A DNA stretch of 6,384 bases from Christensenella sp. UBA5399 (GCA_002407725.1 DHOD01000068.1:6214-12597), one strand, 5' to 3'; shown: positions 1-6,285, numbered from the stretch's first letter. Notes: generated from the sequence alone by a model not told the origin. Program-made: numbers and translations.

Positions 1-371
1 TTGACCCGGAGGCCGTATCGGGCGGGGGCGCGATCGGCCTTATGCAGATCATGCCGGAGACCGGCGAATGGATCGCCGGCAAGCTGGATGTGGAGGATTA
101 CTCCAAGCAAATGCTGTACGATCCCGAAACCAGCATCCGCTTTGGGTGCTGGTACCTGGACTTTCTTTCGGATCGGTTCGAAGGGAATCTCCAGCTTGTG
201 ATGGCGGGTTACAACGCAGGGCACAACCGCGTGGCCGAATGGATCGACGATCCCAGCATCTCCGATGGAGAATCGCTTATCAACATCCCGTTTAAGGAAA
301 CGGACGATTACGTTAAAAAAGTGGAGCGTGCATTGGAAAAATACAGGGAGCAATATCCCGACGCCTTTTGA
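1..371 (+). CDS. Lytic transglycosylase (SLT domain), C-terminal part only
   Basis: This enzyme would cleave the MurNAc-GlcNAc bond of peptidoglycan outside the membrane, forming 1,6-anhydro ends. The visible frame starts at base 3 and encodes 122 residues up to a TGA stop at 369-371. It opens with DPEAVSGGGAIGLMQIMP, which holds the family's GLMQIMP motif, and continues to AGYNAGHNRVAEW, the AYNAG-type substrate motif. The end (DDYVKKVERALEKY) is the usual closing helix of Slt-like catalytic domains. The catalytic Glu, normally in an ES motif just before the first visible residue, is outside the window, as are any signal peptide or anchor. The gene stops a few bases before the sigma-factor promoter, and no terminator is seen between them, so read-through is possible. 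The family call is secure; the subfamily is not. Confidence 0.93.
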   Translation, partial: DPEAVSGGGAIGLMQIMPETGEWIAGKLDVEDYSKQMLYDPETSIRFGCWYLDFLSDRFEGNLQLVMAGYNAGHNRVAEWIDDPSISDGESLINIPFKETDDYVKKVERALEKYREQYPDAF

Positions 372-374
372 CTT

Positions 375-402
375 TTTGCATATATTGCGTATATGGTATA
401 AT
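375..402 (+). promoter_or_regulatory. Extended −10 promoter of the ECF sigma gene
   Basis: A perfect extended −10, TGGTATAAT, lies at 394-402. A weak −35-like TTTGCA sits at 375-380 with a 16-base spacer, immediately after the transglycosylase stop codon. This is a housekeeping (SigA-type) promoter, so basal sigma-factor synthesis need not be autoregulated. By standard spacing +1 falls at about 409, giving a leader of about 42 bases before the preferred start at 451. Confidence 0.7.
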
Positions 403-440
403 ATAGGGATGGATACGGCACAATATGGAGTGACAAACAC

Positions 441-445
441 AGAGG
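441..445 (+). promoter_or_regulatory. Ribosome binding site that selects the sigma-factor start
   Basis: AGAGG lies 5 bases before the ATG at 451. The spacing is short but workable. It supports starting the protein at MQDSELVKL rather than at the earlier in-frame ATG at 409, which sits at the predicted transcription start and has no room for a Shine-Dalgarno sequence. Confidence 0.5.
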
Positions 446-450
446 TTTTT

Positions 451-990
451 ATGCAGGATTCCGAACTGGTGAAACTTGCGCAGAAGGATGACGAGCAGGC
501 TTTTTGCGCTTTAATACAAAAATATGAAAAGAGAATTTATAACATTGCGTTTAAATTTATGCGCAATGAATATGATGCGCAGGATGCCGCGCAGGACGCC
601 ATCATCAAGATGTTCACCAACATCCGGAAGTTCTCATTCCAATCGGCTTTCACCACATGGATGTACCGCGTTACGGCAAACACATGCCTCGATTTGCTGC
701 GCAAAAAGAACCCTTCTGCCGATATCGAGGAGTTTGAGCGCCTTGCCGTATCCCCCGAGGGTAACCCCGCAGCAGATACGATCAACCGCGAGCTTGGTAA
801 TGCAATCAAGGACGCAATACGCCTCCTTCCGGAGAAGTATATCCCCATCATTGTCCTGAAAGATATGGACGGTATGAAATATGAAGAAATCGCTGAAATT
901 ATGAACATATCCGTCGGCACCGTCAAATCCCGCATTTCCCGCGCGCGGGAGAAGCTCCGCACCATTTTAATTTCTCAAAATATACTTTGA
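451..990 (+). CDS. ECF-family RNA polymerase sigma factor (sigma-70 family)
   Basis: The protein has 179 residues, typical for a group 4 (extracytoplasmic function) sigma factor. Such factors direct core RNA polymerase to stress promoters. Region 2 covers about residues 20-87 and includes DAQDAAQDAIIKMF (42-55) and the −10 recognition helix around FTTWMYRVTANTCLDLLRKK. A short linker (88-115) leads to region 4 at about 118-171, with LPEKY (126-130) and the helix-turn-helix YEEIAEIMNISVGTVKSRI. Sigma regions 1 and 3 are absent, as expected for ECF factors. The start was chosen from the AGAGG at 441 and from the usual N-terminal pattern (short lead, then LVKLAQKDDEQAF). An in-frame ATG at 409 would add 14 residues. 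No anti-sigma gene follows within the window; the next gene encodes a SIMPL lipoprotein. The ECF subgroup cannot be set from sequence reading alone. Confidence 0.95.
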   Translation: MQDSELVKLAQKDDEQAFCALIQKYEKRIYNIAFKFMRNEYDAQDAAQDAIIKMFTNIRKFSFQSAFTTWMYRVTANTCLDLLRKKNPSADIEEFERLAVSPEGNPAADTINRELGNAIKDAIRLLPEKYIPIIVLKDMDGMKYEEIAEIMNISVGTVKSRISRAREKLRTILISQNIL

Positions 991-1002
991 TCCATATCCC
1001 CC

Positions 1003-1031
1003 GGAACAAACCTGCGGTTATTTTAGTCTAA
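1003..1031 (+). promoter_or_regulatory. Possible ECF-type promoter of the SIMPL lipoprotein gene
   Basis: GGAAC at 1003-1007 matches the AAC-containing −35 core recognised by many ECF sigma factors. TCTAA at 1027-1031 resembles the −10 of RpoE-type promoters. Nineteen bases separate the two cores, which equals 17 after a seven-base GGAACTT-style element. +1 would fall near 1037, followed by the ribosome binding site at 1050-1055. The sigma gene immediately upstream is the obvious candidate to use it. Both motifs are short and chance is possible. Confidence 0.4.
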
Positions 1032-1041
1032 TAACCAGGTT
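1009..1041 (+). other. Hairpin in the sigma-SIMPL intergenic gap
   Basis: GGTTATT (1016-1022) pairs perfectly with AATAACC (1030-1036) around a 7-base loop. An outer stem AACCT (1009-1013) pairs with AGGTT (1037-1041) across a 2-base bulge. No U-tract follows, so this is not an intrinsic terminator. It ends 8 bases before the ribosome binding site and could protect the 3' end of the sigma message, mark a processing site, or simply overlap the promoter elements. Confidence 0.5.
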
Positions 1042-1066
1042 GTACCACAAAGGAGATTGTAAAATA

Positions 1067-1864
1067 ATGAAAACAAAAATATCCATTGGACTTGTGCTTG
1101 CAATTGCGCTTGTTGTGATTGTCTTTACAGGGTGCGAGCAGGCGGCGCAGCCGACCCCTACAGCAACGCCTGTAACAACGGCAGCGCCTGTCACGTCTAT
1201 TGACACAGCCGAGCCTATAACATCCAGTATCAACCTCGCTTCATCTGCAGCGGAAAGCACCATCACCGTCAATACGGTTGAGACTGTCAAGGCCGTCCCC
1301 GATACCGCGTATGTCCAGCTGGGCGTAACAACAAACGGCGCAACGGCGGAAGAGGCACAGCAGCAAAACGCCGCGCAGGCTTCCGCCTTCCTTGACGCGA
1401 TCATGGCCGAAGGCGTCGCCGAGGATGACATCAAGACATCCTATATCAACATTTACCAGGATTACGAGAATCCCAACAACTATATTATGGACAATACGTT
1501 CAGCGTCACCATCCGAGATATTGATTCCGTCGGGTCTGTGATTGACGCCGCCGTCAAGGCCGGGGCCAACTCCAGCTATTCCCTGTCGTTTGATATCTCC
1601 AACCGTGACGAGGTGTATATTGAAGCGCTGGGCAAAGCGATGCAGTCCGTCAACAGCAAGGCGGCGCAAGTCGCCGAGGCCGGGGGCTACACCATCATCC
1701 GCCCCCTTTCCATCGAGGAAGGTGGCTCCAGCAGCTATTACGACGTCATGCCCGCCGCACAGGAAATGGCTGCCGACGCCACCGGCGCCAGCTTTTCCAC
1801 GCCCATATCCCCCGGCGAGATCGAGGTGTCCGCAAGCGTCAACGGAACGTTTGTGATACAGTAA
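1067..1864 (+). CDS. SIMPL-domain (DUF541, YggE-like) lipoprotein
   Basis: The product is 265 residues long. A signal sequence (MKTKIS, then a hydrophobic stretch to residue 20) ends in the lipobox FTGC with Cys23 as the lipidation site, so the protein should be anchored outside the membrane. The Phe at −3 is less common than Leu. Residues 29-44 form a Thr/Pro/Ala-rich tether. The SIMPL domain runs from about 64 to the end: VPDTAYVQLGV (77-87), the stretch KTSYINIYQDYENP, a central DIDSVGSVIDAAVKAGANS segment, and the terminal strand SPGEIEVSASVNGTFVI. Bacterial SIMPL proteins such as YggE are linked to envelope and oxidative stress, but the biochemical role is unknown. The GxG usually seen in the first strand is replaced here by TVE. 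The start has AAGGAG at 1050-1055. The gene follows an ECF sigma gene and is closed by a terminator at 1884. Confidence 0.92.
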   Translation: MKTKISIGLVLAIALVVIVFTGCEQAAQPTPTATPVTTAAPVTSIDTAEPITSSINLASSAAESTITVNTVETVKAVPDTAYVQLGVTTNGATAEEAQQQNAAQASAFLDAIMAEGVAEDDIKTSYINIYQDYENPNNYIMDNTFSVTIRDIDSVGSVIDAAVKAGANSSYSLSFDISNRDEVYIEALGKAMQSVNSKAAQVAEAGGYTIIRPLSIEEGGSSSYYDVMPAAQEMAADATGASFSTPISPGEIEVSASVNGTFVIQ

Positions 1865-1883
1865 TTTCATCAGGCACATCTTC

Positions 1884-1911
1884 AAGCCCTTGCAACATGC
1901 AGGGGCTTTTT
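1884..1911 (+). terminator. Intrinsic terminator after the SIMPL gene
   Basis: AGCCCTTGCA (1885-1894) pairs with TGCAGGGGCT (1898-1907) with one G-U pair and a 3-base loop, followed by TTTTT (1907-1911). It lies 20 bases past the stop codon and separates the sigma/SIMPL block from araB. Confidence 0.88.
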
Positions 1912-1969
1912 GTATACGCATTTTTCTTCCTCTCCATCATGATTACATCTTTCATGTACCATTTTGTTG

Positions 1970-1978
1970 TGGTATACT
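1970..1978 (+). promoter_or_regulatory. Extended −10 promoter of araB
   Basis: TGGTATACT is an extended −10 with a one-base deviation in the hexamer. No convincing −35 is present at the expected 1950-1955, which is tolerable for an extended −10 but suggests an activator or modest strength. +1 would be near 1985, giving a leader of about 79 bases that contains the inverted repeat at 1995-2041. The rest of the gap (1912-1969) shows nothing else I can support. Confidence 0.6.
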
Positions 1979-1994
1979 GTAAAAAATCAATCTC

Positions 1995-2041
1995 ATACTG
2001 ATTCTCTATTAAAGCATCCTAAGATTTTTGAGAATCAGTAT
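1995..2041. repeat. Perfect 12-bp inverted repeat in the araB leader
   Basis: ATACTGATTCTC (1995-2006) and GAGAATCAGTAT (2030-2041) are exact reverse complements separated by 23 bases. The half-site centres are 35 bp apart. A third copy of the core ATACTG overlaps the −10 (1974-1979). No T-tract follows, so it is not a terminator. It could be a pair of binding sites for an arabinose-responsive repressor or an mRNA stem ending 8 bases before the ribosome binding site. It does not resemble the Bacillus AraR operator (ATTTGTACGTACAAAT). Confidence 0.75.
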
Positions 2042-2049
2042 CAATATTC

Positions 2050-2055
2050 AGGAGG
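2050..2055 (+). promoter_or_regulatory. Strong ribosome binding site that fixes the araB start
   Basis: AGGAGG lies 8 bases before the ATG at 2064. This favours the start [10 protein letters not shown] over an in-frame ATG at 2028 that lies inside the inverted-repeat region and would add 12 residues not expected in the family. Confidence 0.9.
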
Positions 2056-2063
2056 AATCAGAC

Positions 2064-3731
2064 ATGAAATATTCACTGGGAATCGATTTTGGCACACTTT
2101 CAGGGCGTGCACTGCTCATCAATGTCGAAACAGGAGAGGAAATTGCCACAAGCACTTTCGAATATCCCCATGCGGTTATGGACGAAACCCTGCCCAGCGG
2201 CAAAAAGCTTGGCGTTGATTGGGCGCTCGAGCATCCGCAGGATTACCTGGATGTTTTATCCCACACCATCCCGGACGTCATCAAGCAAAGCGGCGTTTCC
2301 GCCGACGATATCATCGGTGTCGGCATAGACTTTACCGCCTGCACGGTTCTTCCTGTCAAAGCGGACGGCACGCCACTGTGCTTCCTCGACCAGTACAAGG
2401 ACGAGCCCCACGCTTACATCAAGCTGTGGAAGCATCATGCCGCCCAGGACAAGGCCAACAAGCTCAACGAGACCGCAGAGAAAATGAACGAGAAGTGGCT
2501 TGCGCGTTATGGCGGAAAAATATCCTCCGAATGGGCTTTCCCCAAAGCTTGGCAGATACTGGACGAAGCACCGGAGATATACGATGCCGCTGATAAGATC
2601 ATTGAAGCGACCGATTGGGTCATTTGGCAAATGACCGGCGAAGAAAAGCGTAATTCCTGCACTGCCGGTTATAAGGCGATATGGCACAAGCAGGACGGAT
2701 ACCCCGGCAAGGAATTTTTTAAGGCGCTGGACCCGCGGTTCGAGAACGTCGTGCAGGATAAATTCAACACCGACATATACCCGCTTGGCACATGCGCGGG
2801 CGGCATCACTGCCGACATGGCGAAAAAAACGGGGCTGAAAGAAGGCACACCCGTTGCTGTCGGCAATGTGGATGCGCACGTTTGCGTTCCCGCCGTCGGT
2901 ATAGACGGCCCCGGCAAAATGCTGGCCATCATGGGCACGTCTACCTGCCATATGCTGCTTGGCGAAAAGGAGCAGCCCGTGCCCGGTATCTGCGGCTATG
3001 TAGAGGATGGGATACTACCCGGTTTTTACGGCTACGAAGCCGGGCAATCATGCGTGGGCGACCACTTTGCATGGTTTGTGGAAAACTGTGTTCCCGCAGC
3101 ATATTTCGAAGAAGCCAAAGAGCAGAACATGGATATCCACGTTTATTTGCAAAGCTTAGCCATCAAGCAAAAGCCCGGCGAAAGCGGCTTGCTTGCGCTC
3201 GACTGGTGGAACGGCAACCGCTCGGTGCTGGTCGATGTTGACCTCACCGGCATGATGCTGGGGTTCAGCCTGCTGACAAAACCCGAGGAAATGTACCGTG
3301 CGCTTGTGGAAGCAACAGCCTACGGCACACGTATGATCATTGAGACTTTTGAGAGCAATGGCGTACCGGTGGACGAGTTTATCGCTTCGGGCGGCATCGC
3401 GGAAAAGAGTCCTTTTATGATGCAGATCTATTCCGACATCATTAAAAAGCCCATACGCCTCTCCGGCAGCGCGCAAGGGCCTGCCTATGGATCCGCTATA
3501 TTTGGCGCTGTTGCCGCAGGCAGCAAGAATGGCGGGTACGATTCCGTTATAGACGCCGCACGCAAGCTGGGTAAGCTGAAGGACACCAGCTATGCGCCCA
3601 TCAAGGAAAACGCAGATATATACGACAAGCTGTATGCCGAGTATAAAACGCTGCACGACTACTTTGGGCGGGGGCAAAACGATGTCATGAAGCGCCTGAA
3701 GGAAATCAAGCGTATGCAGGAACAAGCATAA
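2064..3731 (+). CDS. araB: L-ribulokinase (FGGY carbohydrate kinase family)
   Basis: AraB phosphorylates L-ribulose to L-ribulose 5-phosphate with ATP, the second step of bacterial L-arabinose catabolism, in the cytoplasm. The product has 555 residues, the usual length. It starts with the phosphate-binding [11 protein letters not shown] (6-16). Family-specific stretches follow: [12 protein letters not shown] (51-62), [11 protein letters not shown] (87-97), [11 protein letters not shown] (147-157) and [11 protein letters not shown] (197-207). GNVDAH (267-272) holds Asp270, the likely catalytic base by comparison with FGGY kinases, and GTSTCH (291-296) follows. [15 protein letters not shown] lies at 373-387, and the FGGY C-terminal signature region includes [10 protein letters not shown] (441-450). 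All key segments are intact. The gene is monocistronic, with terminators on both sides; araA and araD are not in view. The inverted repeat in its leader is a candidate control site. Confidence 0.97.
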   Translation: MKYSLGIDFGTLSGRALLINVETGEEIATSTFEYPHAVMDETLPSGKKLGVDWALEHPQDYLDVLSHTIPDVIKQSGVSADDIIGVGIDFTACTVLPVKADGTPLCFLDQYKDEPHAYIKLWKHHAAQDKANKLNETAEKMNEKWLARYGGKISSEWAFPKAWQILDEAPEIYDAADKIIEATDWVIWQMTGEEKRNSCTAGYKAIWHKQDGYPGKEFFKALDPRFENVVQDKFNTDIYPLGTCAGGITADMAKKTGLKEGTPVAVGNVDAHVCVPAVGIDGPGKMLAIMGTSTCHMLLGEKEQPVPGICGYVEDGILPGFYGYEAGQSCVGDHFAWFVENCVPAAYFEEAKEQNMDIHVYLQSLAIKQKPGESGLLALDWWNGNRSVLVDVDLTGMMLGFSLLTKPEEMYRALVEATAYGTRMIIETFESNGVPVDEFIASGGIAEKSPFMMQIYSDIIKKPIRLSGSAQGPAYGSAIFGAVAAGSKNGGYDSVIDAARKLGKLKDTSYAPIKENADIYDKLYAEYKTLHDYFGRGQNDVMKRLKEIKRMQEQA

Positions 3732-3737
3732 GATTAC

Positions 3738-3770
3738 AAAAGGCCCTGCGGCAATGCCGCAGGGCCTTTT
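3738..3770. terminator. Bidirectional intrinsic terminator between araB and the convergent − strand gene
   Basis: A perfect 15-bp stem (3738-3752 with 3756-3770) closes a 3-base AAT loop. The GC-rich core AGGCCCTGCGGC is flanked by AAAA on the left and TTTT on the right, so the hairpin has a U-tract in both orientations. It lies 6 bases past the araB stop and 16 bases past the stop of the − strand gene. Confidence 0.95.
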
Positions 3771-3786
3771 CTTCATATCGGCTCTA

Positions 3787-4314
3787 TTAACTTACAAAAT
3801 CTCCGTTGAATCTCGCAAACTGTTTTAGCAGCTCCAACTGCTGCATCTTGATCTCCAGCAATTTATCCAGCTTATTGGCTGTGAAATACAGCTCTTCCAG
3901 CCCCATTTGCAGCGTGGTCAGCGCCACTGTTGTGACCAGCACCGACGTCACTGTAAAAATATCGCTTAACGGGAGCCGCCGGCCGCTCTCCATTTCCCTT
4001 TTGACAATTTCGAATGCCCGCATTGCCTCCGCAGGCACACTGACTTCATCCAATACCTTTATGACCGCGGATGCGTTATCCACAAAAACCCGATAGGTTT
4101 CCTCCGTGACCTCTACGCGCAGAATCACCACGCGGACAGCATCCAGCGAAGCACGCGACGACAAATCCAGGCGGATCACCTCCGCCATATCCCCCAGCTG
4201 CGCCTTCTCAAAATCCAGCGTACTGCTTTCTATCGTACGGCTTATCGCATCCAGCGCGCGCATCTGTATCTCGCCTATTTTTTCAGCAAGCTGCTTTATA
4301 TCCGTCACTGCCAA
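3787..4314 (-). CDS. Uncharacterised 175-residue helical protein
   Basis: I do not recognise a family. The frame is open for 175 residues and begins with TTG, supported by GGGAG 7 bases upstream; the next option, GTG two codons later, is poorly spaced. The sequence looks almost wholly helical, with alternating charged and hydrophobic residues. Residues 1-115 are rich in Glu, Arg and Ala with few Gly or Pro. A Thr-rich uncharged stretch at about 119-137 (IFTVTSVLVTTVALTTLQM) could be one membrane-spanning helix or a buried helix. It is followed by a Leu/Lys/Glu segment (NKLDKLLEIKMQQLELLKQF, 147-166) with heptad-like spacing that may form a coiled coil. There is no signal peptide. It lies 61 bases downstream of the M3 peptidase gene with no terminator between them, so it is probably cotranscribed. 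It is more likely a real gene than chance because it has a good ribosome binding site and ends at the shared terminator. Confidence 0.8.
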   Translation of the reverse strand: MAVTDIKQLAEKIGEIQMRALDAISRTIESSTLDFEKAQLGDMAEVIRLDLSSRASLDAVRVVILRVEVTEETYRVFVDNASAVIKVLDEVSVPAEAMRAFEIVKREMESGRRLPLSDIFTVTSVLVTTVALTTLQMGLEELYFTANKLDKLLEIKMQQLELLKQFARFNGDFVS

Positions 4315-4321
4315 AAGTCAT

Positions 4322-4326
4322 CTCCC
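4322..4326 (-). promoter_or_regulatory. Ribosome binding site that supports the TTG start
   Basis: On the − strand GGGAG (within AAAGGGAGAT) precedes the TTG at 4314-4312 by 7 bases. No in-frame ATG is available near this position, so the site decides the start of the 175-residue protein. Confidence 0.7.
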
Positions 4327-4375
4327 TTTCACCAGGCATGCCTTCACCCATCGGTCAACACCCCTTATACGGGCC

Positions 4376-6226
4376 CTAGGCCGCCATCGCATCATAGAGC
4401 TTTTCCTCTATAATATATTCTTCGATCATCCGGGCCAGTTCCTGAACCCTTCCCGGGGCAAATGGACTGACCAGTCCGGCGTTTTCCACATTTTCTACAA
4501 AATCATATTCCAGCGCGCCTTCCTGCAACGCATCAAATATATCCATTGCCGCCTGCTGGTCCGTCAGCGATTGCTCCCATATCTGGAGCGCCGCATCCAC
4601 CGACGTCACATACGAAAAAGTATAGAAAGGCACCTCGTATATATGCGTCATGCTCACCCAATCGTATTGCACATAGCCCGGGATCGCCACAAAATCCATG
4701 CCATACTCAGCATTTTTTTGTTCGAATAAAGAGTTGAGCCTGTCCACCGTCAATTCGTCCGGGTCCATCAGGTAAACCTCGCGCTCGAAATCGGCGTAAA
4801 AGGATTCTTCCGGAATCTTGGCAAACACGCTGGCCAACGAATCGTGCATCATCATATACCCTGTCTCTCCTCCGAAATAATACGGGAACATATTGATGCT
4901 CATCAATTCGACCGCCTGCGAGAATATCTCGTCCGTATCCAGCGAGGCGCCTGTCGCCGCACCGTAAAGGTGCATATTGTGGAAATGTCCAAATTCATGG
5001 AAAAACCCCCTGATGCTGTTCAGGTCGCTTGCGTAAGACCCCATTACAAACGGCGCGTCATAATTGGCAATGTACCTTGTGGCTGCGCCGGATACTTTAT
5101 ATTGCGACGGCAAAAAATCACAAAGCCCATACTCCATCATATAATCGTACGATTCGCCAAATTCGGACGACAATTTCATCAGGTTTTTACGGGCAAACCC
5201 CATAAAATCGTCATAATCCATATCCACTTCGGGCTGGTAAAAGAAGCCTATCTCGACCTGATAGGTGTACAACGGCACAATGTATTCCTTCACATCCGCA
5301 AAGTATTCCTCCATCATCGACGCGCTGTACTCCGATGCATAATTGTCAAAGCTCATATCCACATAATTATCGTATCCGTATTCCGCTGCCAGCTGCTGAC
5401 GGATTTTTACAAGATCGATGTATATCTGTCCGTATTCCCCGTTATACGATGCATACCACAGTTCCAACGCGTCCAGCATGGCAACATAATCGTCCATCGC
5501 CCATATATCGGCATACGATAGCTCTTCCCCGCCATACAGCACGGTATCGGTCGATATATTCTCAATATATTGCGCAACAAGCGCAGCCTCTTCCTCAAGC
5601 AGTTTACTGGTCGTTTCATTGACCATATCCATCTCATCGAAATCAGTAAAATAATCGATGTCCCATTCATCCTCTATCTGGCTGCGGAACGCCGAATTAT
5701 ATAGCGCAATATAAAGATCTGTGTAGCAAAGCTCTATCGCCGCATAATTCTCCATGACGTAATTGTATTCTTCCAGCCAGTATTCATCCGTTTTGTCCAG
5801 TTCGCTATGAATTGCCGCCAGTGAGAATGCCGTATTAAAGTCCATCAGTATGTCGGTCGCTTCGTCTGTTATCTCGTCCACTTCCTCAAAGCTGTCTGTC
5901 TCCCCAACGACAGCAATAATCTCATACAGGCGCTCCACCAGCCGGTCCACATCCGGCCTCTCATAGACCATATCATCAAAATGAACCGTCCGAAGCTCCT
6001 GCGGTTCTTCCCCGTCCTCTGCTGCTTGTCCCGCGCCGTCATCCTGCACAGGCGATTGGCCCGCCAGCTTATCCTCCAGTGAGGATGACTCCCCCGCCGG
6101 ATATGTAGATTCCGCCTCATACGGCGCAACGATACCGCAACCGCAGAACAATACGGCGGCAAACACCCCCGCCAGCAGCAATGCTGTTAATTTATACTTT
6201 GCTCTTTTATGTGTCATATGCTTCAT
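4376..6226 (-). CDS. M3-family zinc metallopeptidase, extracytoplasmic lipoprotein (oligoendopeptidase F-like)
   Basis: The protein has 616 residues and should hydrolyse peptides outside the cell membrane. The N-terminus is a lipoprotein signal: basic residues 2-12, a hydrophobic core, then FCGC with Cys30. A Ser/Glu/Asp/Gly-rich tether runs to about residue 78. The long acidic helical domain (80-400) matches the substrate-channel part of M3 enzymes. The zinc motif HEFGH is at 410-414, with Glu411 as catalytic base and His410 and His414 as ligands. Glu440 in QAVELMS, 26 residues on, is the likely third ligand, as in the M3 pattern. The C-terminal segment THIYEVPFYTFSYVTSVDAA (527-546) corresponds to the conserved Tyr/His-containing HFY..PFYxYxY region of PepF-like enzymes. 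Most oligoendopeptidase F proteins are cytoplasmic, so the lipid anchor is notable. Mature sequence is strongly acidic. No Shine-Dalgarno precedes the ATG; see the promoter entry. The unknown 175-residue gene follows in the same direction. Confidence 0.93.
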   Translation of the reverse strand: MKHMTHKRAKYKLTALLLAGVFAAVLFCGCGIVAPYEAESTYPAGESSSLEDKLAGQSPVQDDGAGQAAEDGEEPQELRTVHFDDMVYERPDVDRLVERLYEIIAVVGETDSFEEVDEITDEATDILMDFNTAFSLAAIHSELDKTDEYWLEEYNYVMENYAAIELCYTDLYIALYNSAFRSQIEDEWDIDYFTDFDEMDMVNETTSKLLEEEAALVAQYIENISTDTVLYGGEELSYADIWAMDDYVAMLDALELWYASYNGEYGQIYIDLVKIRQQLAAEYGYDNYVDMSFDNYASEYSASMMEEYFADVKEYIVPLYTYQVEIGFFYQPEVDMDYDDFMGFARKNLMKLSSEFGESYDYMMEYGLCDFLPSQYKVSGAATRYIANYDAPFVMGSYASDLNSIRGFFHEFGHFHNMHLYGAATGASLDTDEIFSQAVELMSINMFPYYFGGETGYMMMHDSLASVFAKIPEESFYADFEREVYLMDPDELTVDRLNSLFEQKNAEYGMDFVAIPGYVQYDWVSMTHIYEVPFYTFSYVTSVDAALQIWEQSLTDQQAAMDIFDALQEGALEYDFVENVENAGLVSPFAPGRVQELARMIEEYIIEEKLYDAMAA

Positions 6227-6232
6227 ATTAAG

Positions 6233-6250
6233 ATTATATCATACATTATA
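6233..6250 (-). promoter_or_regulatory. Promoter region of the M3 peptidase gene, leaderless candidate
   Basis: Reading the − strand, a perfect extended −10 TGATATAAT occupies 6241-6233. Six bases separate it from the ATG at 6226, which places +1 exactly on the A of the start codon. A second TATAAT lies at 6250-6245 with a weak TTAAAA −35 at 6274-6269 (18-base spacer); it would give only about an 11-base leader, also without a Shine-Dalgarno sequence. Confidence 0.6.
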
Positions 6251-6285
6251 TAGGATATTTGTTTTATTTTTTAAGCGTAGTGTAG

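Noticed and set aside
265..450. Longer N-terminus for the sigma factor starting at 265
   Set aside because: It would overlap the transglycosylase in another frame and start upstream of the promoter at 394-402, so it could not be made from that transcript.
1241..1921. Long − strand open frame opposite the SIMPL gene
   Set aside because: It is an antisense shadow. The + strand frame has clear SIMPL motifs, a lipobox and a ribosome binding site, while this frame shows no domain and no start signal.
2028..2063. Upstream ATG start for araB
   Set aside because: It has no ribosome binding site and lies in the inverted repeat. AGGAGG at 2050 clearly serves the ATG at 2064.
2256..2951. − strand open frame opposite araB (another at 3156-3776)
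   Set aside because: The opposite strand encodes an intact, highly characteristic ribulokinase. The frame at 3156-3776 even runs through the terminator hairpin.
4335..4342. Palindrome GGCATGCC in the gap between the two − strand genes
   Set aside because: Only 8 bp long, no U-tract and no associated promoter. It is too short to claim as a terminator or operator.
4283..4351. 22-codon − strand frame (ATG at 4351) overlapping the start of the unknown gene
   Set aside because: It has no convincing ribosome binding site and no recognisable content. Short frames of this size arise often by chance.
4844..5521. + strand open frame opposite the M3 peptidase
   Set aside because: It is His/Ile-rich nonsense produced by the acidic, Tyr-rich codons of the real gene on the other strand. 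It contains no motif.
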